Assembly: GCA_001599595.1 (NCBI GenBank)
Contig: BCHH01000016.1
Coordinates: 553,901 to 617,900, forward strand
From: Beverwykella pulmonaria
Lineage: Eukaryota; Ascomycota; Dothideomycetes; Pleosporales; Melanommataceae
DNA: 64,000 bases
Direction of reading: 5' to 3'
The notes under the pieces are model-generated. The model searched no databases. It saw only the letters and a program-made list of their open reading frames with translations, and was not told the DNA's origin. Of the stretch, positions 56,876 through 64,000 are shown piece by piece; positions within the stretch are counted from its first letter, which is position 1; each line of letters starts with the position of its first letter. The position numbers were made by a program, and so were the translations under genes.

Positions 56876-58315
56876 GGGAACTTGTTTGTGATCCAGCGAT
56901 ACCTTATTTATCTTCAGCTACGAACATAGCCCTAAACTAGCCGAGAATGCCATATTGGGCCATGTTGTGTTGTGGTCAACCGAGCCGCGAGGCTGAGCCT
57001 CCGTTAGCTCTCGGCTAGAACAAATAACAAGCTAGAGCCATACTCTGAGGCGCCTAGGCTGTGAACCTAACGTGGCAAGAATGCTTTATCGCAATTAGGG
57101 TATCTATTTCGATAAGGGTCTCGATGACGTTTTCGGTTGAGGTGGGTTTTAGCTCGTGTTGGGGCTCAGCAGTGTATAGTAGGATCTTACCTACGTGCAT
57201 ACCGACTTATTTTACGAAGTGGCCCGCGGCTGAGACCCGATATGTCATGGTGGTCCAACCCAGCCCTACGACAGGGATTCCTCAACTCTCCAACTACCGC
57301 CGCCAGCCTCCACCCCCCGAAGCGCGGCATATGATGGCTAATATGGACAGTTATCGCACAACTGATTTTCGCCAAAAATAAAAGCAAATTAGATTTTCGC
57401 GACAATCCACAAGAAGTCTAATAGATATTTAAAGTTCTTACTATTCTATAGTAGGAATTTAGTTGCCCTCAGCTCAGCGCTTTAGGCTCTGCTTTGTAGT
57501 AGGGGCTTAGGATATGTCTACTTTTCAGTAGGAGTTCAGTATCCCGGTCTTAGCCTTATAGTAGGAGTTTAGTGTTATAAGTCTTTAGCTTTATTTTATA
57601 ATAAGAGCGAAGTACCTTACTGGCCCCCTAATAATTAAATACTTTAGCTATTCTTAAATGTTTTCAATTTTCCCCTTTTTCCCTTTATTTTTTATAATTT
57701 ACGGCAAAACACGTTGACAACGGTCTGTTGTGTGACAACTGTCCCTATCAGCCACCATGGTGGCTTTTCTATGTGTTCCCAGCACTTTCTCAGCCCCACA
57801 CATGTCAAGACGGGATGAGTTGGCGGCTGTTAGACTTTCTCTGCAGCTCCGCGCTAAATTTTCAGCCTCTTTGTTCAGCACTACCGCAACGGCTTCCGAC
57901 ATTGTAGACGCAGCAGCTTTGTGTAGCGCATGAGGCTGGCGTGACTGGCCTTGACGATAGACTTTAGCAACAAGCCATTCTTTGATGGCGCTGGTGGCAT
58001 TCTCGTTACTTGTCTTGGGAGGTTCCAAATTTAGATCCATCTCCCAAAATGTTTGGTTTGGTCGGGGGACTCATACTTTAGGGTTGAAGGCGGTGCAATG
58101 CAATTCGAACTTCGCTCTGCAGATAACTTGCATGTCTCCGTTGATTTGATTCAATCGATTTTCTTGGACTTCTCATTCATCTCATTGTACCGACTTTGCT
58201 TGATTCATTTTCTCTAGTCTCATCTTGGCCATCCGTGGTTTGATTAAGAAAATTTCATCCATCTTCAAAATCCCAACTTGTTGTCCAATACTCTACTTAT
58301 CTCCACATATCCATA
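56876..58315. other. Gene-poor stretch with imperfect short repeats
   Basis: A 113-residue frame (57699-58040, minus, no domain) is the only longer ORF. At 57440-57575 the phrase agtagga(g)tttagt recurs four times at 26-60-bp intervals, which looks like a decayed array. No intact gene is called. Confidence 0.35.
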
Positions 58316-59148
58316 ATGACTATCACCGGTACCCTCTTCGGCCTTATGCTGTTGTTTGGCAGTGCTTTTAGCGCTCCAGCTCAGGGCAATCATTCTTCCG
58401 AGACACGGTGCGCGACAAATTCTGGTCCCAACTGTGTCTGCCCTTCTGGCACAGACTACTCCGAGTCCGTGACCTGGGCCGTTGTCGGTGCCCCCGTTTT
58501 AGACGTTGAGACTCTCATGAACGATTGTAAGTCAAGATTTATTGGAATCCTTTTCGAGACAGAGACTTCCGGGAAGAACACTAGTAATTCTACCCAGTTC
58601 ACAAGCCTGCCTGGCGAGGATCTCTCCCTTACATGACCGACGGCCCCAACAACCGCCCTGGCAGGTCGCAGCGCACATCGACCTACAAGACACTGCAAGG
58701 AACTTTCAACTTCACCGAGATTGTTAGTTTTTTGACTCTTTTAATTATACACTCTCTGCGGACCAATAGCTAACCCGGGGTTCTCACCAGCTCACCAAGC
58801 GGCAAGTAAAGCCCGATGGCTCTTTTATCCAGAAGTTGGAATACCTGAAAATGGTTGGCAATTCCACCGGAAACCCCTGGGGTGGATACTGGATTACTAT
58901 TACCGGAGACTACGTTTTCGAAGATCAAACTCTGATTCGATGGAGCACTTATCTCTGCTCCAGAGGAGTCGTCAACGGTATGTCAATGCTTGCTCTCACG
59001 AGCAGATCGTTGCAAAGCTGACCCTTGAATGTGAACAGACTGGGGAAAGCTTCACGAGGCTTCATTCAAGAACGTGATTAATGTTCTGCAGCCCAAAATC
59101 ACTGGAACCAACGTTGCCCCATTTTCAATCCCACGAGCATTTTCTTAG
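58316..59148 (+). CDS. Small secreted protein of unknown function
   Basis: Exons 58316-58526, 58598-58722, 58791-58977 and 59039-59148 give 210 residues with consistent phases and introns of 61-71 nt. MTITGTLFGLMLLFGSAFSA is a clear signal peptide. The mature part has six Cys, several N-x-S/T sites, and motifs RCATNSGPNCVCPSG near the start and GNPWGGYWITITGDY in the middle. I do not recognise the family. Small size, cysteines and secretion fit a surface-acting or effector-like protein. It sits alone between transposon-rich stretches, without co-oriented neighbours. Confidence 0.7.
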
Positions 59149-60368
59149 AAGGTGAAGAACAAGGTGAAGATTTTGATTTGTTTTCTCTCTATGGTTAGGA
59201 AGTTGTGAAATAAATGGTGCGCTATCATAGTAGATCAATTGAAACTTTAATGCAAAACTTATTTCCTTATACCATCTCCCCAAATCGTGCATCAGCTTCT
59301 GATTCCCATGTACATTGAAAAAAGAGGCCATGAAATCTCAGTTGCCATCGAGCCTGAACTAACTTGGCAATGCTTCGAAATCCGCCAGCTATACTCCGTA
59401 TTGACTCTGTGGCTATCCACATCTCGCTGGCTAGATTTGGACATGCACGGATGGATAGGACTGATGCGCTAGTAGTCTTTAGGGTTATGTTTGACGAAAC
59501 AGCTCAACTGCCGACTTGGCAGAGCTGGTGGTGGCTAAAGCGCTATTTACGGCATTCAGGTACGAAGCGAGACAGCGGCTGGCAGCAGGCAATTTCGACT
59601 CATTGGAGCGTTGAATTGTGAAACAGCGCCACGGAAGTTGTTGGTTCAGCCCCAATGGCCTCTGAACGTACAGCGCGCCGCCACGGAAGCCGTGCAGGAC
59701 ATAGCCGCTAGGCGTCCTTGGCACGCCACATTTACAAGTTGAGGTACAAACATATCAGCCTTCAGGTACCTTACTAGTAGCATATTACCTCACTTGTCGA
59801 TATGAAGAGCTAGTCTATATCTGAAAATATTTTATTTATTGGCTTACCTAGTACAACCAGACTACCTGTTAGCCTCTGAGGCGGTACGTTCCAAATTTGG
59901 CACCCGTTACGGTTTCCTTTTTCCTCCTTTTTTTCCTCTACCTCAAAGTATTGTGGCGATGAAGAGCGGCTGTGAGCTGCATCAAACATCTCACACCGTC
60001 TCATAGTCACCACAGGCATGCAATCAATCAGCCTACATCAGCTTTCTATAGCTCGTCTAACCTGCCTTACACTATCCAGCGTGGCGATATGATGCAGGGG
60101 TCTCGAATTAGAATCAGGACCCTGCCGCAGTACGTTGGTACTTGGACAAGTAAGCGTAGTGAGGTTCTGAAAGGAGGCTGCCCTGATAATATCTCGTACG
60201 ATATAAGTAAAATGTGGTTGCACTCCTTGGTTGGAGTAATAGGTTCGTAAACAGGAAAACATCCAAGCACACATATAAACTTCGCAACATCTTCTCTCTT
60301 ACTTCTACTTCTGCATACATCCATCGATTAGCCTTTCTACTATTGTCCATCTCATCTTCCAACAAACA
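59149..60368. other. Intergenic, no gene seen
   Basis: About 1.2 kb. A TATAAA lies at 60274-60279 upstream of the next gene; the short frames here look random. Confidence 0.45.
60274..60279 (+). promoter_or_regulatory. Putative TATA box
   Basis: TATAAA 90 bp before the ATG of the IDO-superfamily gene. Confidence 0.4.
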
Positions 60369-61880
60369 ATGTTTTCCATTCCCATCCGCCTACTATCATT
60401 AGCCGCTGTGGTCTACAGACTATGGCGGGCACTCATAATCACAAATGACACCGGCAGCAAGGCAGCTTCTAAGCTCAAGGTCCTCGAAAGGGGCCACGAG
60501 ACTGGAGCAGCCTTGTCCAAATTGGTTGAAGCTGACGGCGCTGGTAGCTGGCCGCCGAAAGCCAACCATGGCGATTGGCCCAGCGAGCTTCTCCCATATC
60601 ACGGGATCTACATGGAGATGATCCCATTCCTATCCTCAGGGAGCCCCTCGCTCGATGACGATGTCAACATTGAGCGTCGCGACCGGTTCCGGTCCCTTCT
60701 GTCCAAGAAGCTCAATGAGCGTGTTGACATGGCCCGCGTCCACGACCTTCTCTCGTCGATCGAAGCCGGCAACTGGAGTGGCTGTTCTCGTGAAGCTTAC
60801 AACGGCTTTTATTGCTGCATCGGTGTTTTGCGTCATTCCTATCGCTGGGCGATTATCCCTCTTGTCAAGGTTGCTCAGGAGGAGAAGATTATCGACTTCC
60901 CTTCTCAAATCGACATCCCGTGGACGTACCTTCAACGCAACTTTGGTGTTGAATCCGATAGCGGCAGCAACACGTCCAATGTCCTGCACAACTTTAACGA
61001 CAAGGGCGAGAGGGCGTATAAAATCAACATGGACATCTCAGAGCTCGTTACCTCAACCGAGGATGCGTTTTTCCGCATGTTTTATGACGTAGAAGTCATG
61101 GTACGCAACGATTTCCAATGATAGATTACAGCAATATACAAGACGCTAACACGAACTTGATTAGGCTTATCCCATGTATCAAAATATGGTCGGAGCAAAT
61201 ATTGCCTTCGAGCAGGGCAATAAGGAAGAATGTATAAAGCACATGCAAGATATTAACACCCAATTGCGCGAGCTCCTGAAAGTCTTCTATCAGAATCTTG
61301 TAGAGTCTCGCGTGGCTAAGGGAGTGTGGCTTGGTTACTGCCAGAGCTTCCAGGCCTGGGGCGCTGGAAGAATAATCGACGGCGAATATGTTGAGTTTGA
61401 TGGTGTCTCTGGAAGCCACAACCTGTGCTTCATGGTTTTAGATGCCTTCTTGGGAATGAAGAGCTACATGAACGAGGAAAATCTCCGCCGATATATTCCA
61501 CAGAACCAGCGGTCGATGATCGCCACGTTTAGGAAGCATTCCTTTTTCGACAGGCTCCACGCCGATGACGACAAGGAAATTTCGGACCAGTTTGGCAAAA
61601 TCATTCAACATTTAAAGGTATTTCTTCAATTCACTCGCCCGATGAACCGCATCACACGGGGTTGCAGACCGCTAATGCGATGATGTAGGTATTCCGCTCG
61701 GCTCATAGGGCTCGTGTAATGCCATACCTGGCACAACCAGCTCCAGAGCGGATGATGATGACGGCCGGGAAGTCATTCAACGAACCTGGCAATGACTCCG
61801 CACACTTGAAAGTTTTAGACAACATGCTCGTCTCCAGGCTGAAGGACACAATTGCTATGGCCAGCAAGCTGCTGGCATAG
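60369..61880 (+). CDS. IDO-superfamily protein (DUF1864/PrnB-like)
   Basis: Member of the fungal DUF1864 group, which belongs to the indoleamine 2,3-dioxygenase-like haem superfamily and includes bacterial PrnB. Exons 60369-61100, 61165-61617 and 61689-61880 (introns 64 and 71 nt) give 458 residues. The first ~20 residues are hydrophobic (IPIRLLSLAAVVYRLW), possibly a membrane anchor. Conserved blocks: GSWPPKANHGDWP, NGFYCCIGVLRHSYRWA, IPWTYLQRNFGV, DAFFRMFYDVEVMAYPMYQ, GSHNLCFMVLDAFLGM, RYIPQNQRSMI, and FRSAHRARVMPYLA with APERMMMTAGKS. The substrate is unknown to me; it need not be tryptophan. It ends cleanly with a TAG. Confidence 0.8.
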
Positions 61881-62826
61881 CCGACTCTCTTCATTGAACA
61901 GCGGGGCAGTAGTGATAGGATTTTTATTTTCATCTAGCTCTATAAAGAATGGGAATATAGTAGAGGATATTGCGTTTGGTTTGGTTTCAAAGATTAGACG
62001 GCCTTAGATCAACGCAAATCGTGGCGTTTTGGAATTGCATAAGCTTGTAAGGGGGTTAAACTTGGCGGGCGTTTCTTCAATTAGCTTGTTTCTCACTAAG
62101 AACGACCAAAATTTGCACGAAAATATCAAAATCCAATAAAAAGAATTATTAATTCATAATCGATACACTTCCATGATATTGCGCCTAACTACCTAAGCAA
62201 TGAAATCACTGTCTAATTGATGTTTAACAGCTGTGAGTCGTACGTCATACATACTCGCGCCATACTCGCGCCACACACCACTAAAATAGCTTAGTGGTGC
62301 GTGGCGCAAGTAGTTGCAATTCGAACTGCGGGTAAGGCTGCCCCATCGATCTGATAGGATGCGGCTGAAGAATTAGGCTTCGGCACTCGACATGCAGGGG
62401 GGCAGGGCATTCCAGCCGTCTCGGTTATCACCCCGCTGAACGAAGCCCTGCCACTGTTCTTTGAACTCAGCCTGCGCGAGAGAAAGCCACACCCCACTAT
62501 GCTCCCACCTTTTTGGGTTATATTTCAGGTCTTGTACTACGGTATTGGACACGTTTTCGGCTGTGCCAGCAACGTGTCATATCGGCTAGTGCAGCGGCCA
62601 GAGGACTAGAGGAGCATCTATAGTGAGACGGCAAGCTTTAGGCGCGGTTGTAAAAATATATTGCGTCGTCCAGCTGAGTGAGTTCTTCAAAGCTAAAGTT
62701 CCAAGCCGCCGCCTCGCACCAAATTCATGATATCTTCTTATCGCCACAATCTCAAATATTCTGCTTAAGAGCGAGACAACGAGGTCGCAGATTTTCGTTC
62801 CTCAACTTTTCACCTAGCAGCCCAAC
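61881..62826. other. Intergenic with hairpin
   Basis: Between the IDO-like gene and the MFS gene. Holds the hairpin at 62268-62307; no gene is seen. Confidence 0.4.
62268..62307. repeat. 17-bp-arm near-perfect hairpin
   Basis: GCGCCACACACCACTAA and, after a 6-nt loop, TTAGTGGTGCGTGGCGC, which pair with one mismatch. The bases before the left arm repeat tactcgcgcca in tandem. Could be a MITE tip or a cruciform-forming regulatory site. Confidence 0.75.
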
Positions 62827-64000
62827 ATGCCCCTCTGCCCTCCTACATACCCATCGCGGACGTACAGTCGTCTCGCCTCCTCGAGGAAGCCCCTTCCACT
62901 CCCAAGCGTCAGAATGAGTTCCAAGTTCTCTACAGAAACCAGCTCCGACCGTTTCCCCTACTATGGAGGGTGGAGCGTACCCGAGCACACAAGCGACGAG
63001 GCGCCTCTCATCCAGCGGTCATGGCTCGAACCGCTCGACAGCATCATGTCTGATAGCACGAGCGAGCAGTGGAAAAACCCATTTCCCACGATCCCTATCT
63101 CTGAGCACCCGGACTCTAGCGAACCCTTTGTCGGCGCTTGCTACCCGATGCCGATTGCCTATCCATCCGACCCGTTGTTGCTCGATCGTGACCCCAAATT
63201 TGAGGTTACGTGGGCCAAGGATGGCTCCGATATGCCAAAGAACTGGCCAGCGTGGTACAGGGGTGTTATATTGGCGTGTATATCATTCGCAACGCTAGTA
63301 GTGTGAGTAGCCATTGCCCCTCCTCAATGTTCGCAAGACACACCACCAGGTTGGAGCTGAAGCTATACCAGAATCATGACGTCGACCGCCTACGCACCCG
63401 GCATACCTGGCATGATGGAGAGCTTCGGCATTAAAAACAGGACGATACCGATTCTTGGTGTTACTACCTATCTCTTCGGTCTTGCTCTGGGACCCCTTGT
63501 CTTGGCTCCGTTGAGTGAGATGTACGGGCGGCGGCCAGTCTACATCGTCTCGCTACTTTTGTTTTCCATATTTTTGATCCCGAGCGCCATGGCACAAAAT
63601 TTTGGAACTATACTCGTAACAAGATTCCTGGCTGCGTTTGTTGGCTCCGTGGTCATGTCGGGAGCGCCGGGCACACTGAACGATATCTGTGATGACGAAA
63701 CGAGAACCCGCTACCTCTCTATATGGATTCTCGGCGCAGTTAACGGGGTTTGTGACAAGATCCCACTACTATGCACTACAAGTCGTAAAGCTGACTGGGG
63801 TTTTAGCCGGTTATCGGGCCTGTTTTCGCGGGCATCATATTCCAATACGCTGGCTGGAGATGGATCAGCTGGTGGCTTGTTATCCTTGCATCTGTCTCAT
63901 GCGCTCTGATGGCAGCTATCAAGGAGACCAACGGAAACATCATTCTAAGGCAGCGGTGTGAGATCCTGAAAACCATAGATGGTAGGTATTGGACTCAAGC
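62827..64000 (+). CDS. MFS transporter, DHA1-type (partial, runs off the right edge)
   Basis: Major facilitator superfamily proton-antiporter-type exporter of drugs or polyamines (DHA1). Exons 62827-63302, 63363-63747 and 63807-63981, then an open intron, cover the N-terminal domain. A start at 62914 (MSSKFSTE) is as likely. A ~140-residue polar N-terminal tail includes DPKFEVTWAKDGSDMPKNWPAWYR, the signature before TM1. TM segments follow, with the loop PLSEMYGRRPVY (MFS motif A), RFLAAFVGSVVMSGAPGTLND and, after splicing, AVNGPVIGPVFAG (motif C). The exon 1/2 acceptor (aag, 63362) was chosen because it keeps the frame into TSTAYAPGIPGM. The C-terminal half is outside the window. Confidence 0.88.

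Noticed and set aside
60090..60200. tRNA-like stretch (gggtctcgaattagaatcaggaccc)
   Set aside because: No cloverleaf could be drawn on either strand; T-arm and acceptor do not pair.

Overview
The window is nuclear DNA of a filamentous ascomycete (Pezizomycotina; a Dothideomycete is my guess, not shown). The reasons are many short (45-75 nt) GT..AG spliceosomal introns, a NUP98-NUP96 fusion gene, a 944-residue conventional kinesin of the fungal type, fungus-specific families (HET, NACHT-type NLR, a DUF7924-like family), and transposon remnants carrying C:G-to-T:A stop codons that look like RIP. I found no tRNA gene and no CRISPR array.

Layout. 0.4-2.0 kb: an intact GH1 beta-glucosidase. 2.4-20 kb: a repeat-rich accessory region. 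It holds a dead pogo/Fot1 transposase fragment, hairpins, and a 6.6 kb block (5971-12559) bounded by ~120-150 bp inverted repeats. The block contains a DUF7924-like gene, a dead aminoglycoside-phosphotransferase-like gene and a dead NLR. Next come a 1080-residue trypsin-like protease/TPR protein and a divergently transcribed tail-anchored-looking membrane protein, then an isolated piece of 28S rDNA split by a group I intron-like insert carrying a His-Cys-box homing endonuclease.

20.2-44.1 kb is a housekeeping core: NUP98-NUP96, centrin CDC31, the 51-kDa subunit of complex I, a probably broken hypothetical gene, a choline-sulfatase-like sulfatase, RAD6 and kinesin heavy chain. Splice models were rebuilt from the sequence; for all the intact genes the summed exon lengths are divisible by three and the ends look complete.

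44.1-64.0 kb is accessory again: an SH3/HET-domain gene, a dead PIF/Harbinger transposase abutting a dead pogo/Fot1 element, ~180 bp direct repeats, a broken CbbX/SpoVK-like AAA+ ATPase gene, a secreted tyrosinase, a small secreted protein, an IDO-superfamily (DUF1864/PrnB-like) protein and the first half of an MFS transporter that runs off the right edge.

The core genes are unrelated eukaryotic housekeeping functions and form no pathway. The accessory genes lean towards non-self recognition and immunity-like families (NLR, protease-TPR, HET), secreted or metabolic functions, and decaying mobile DNA.
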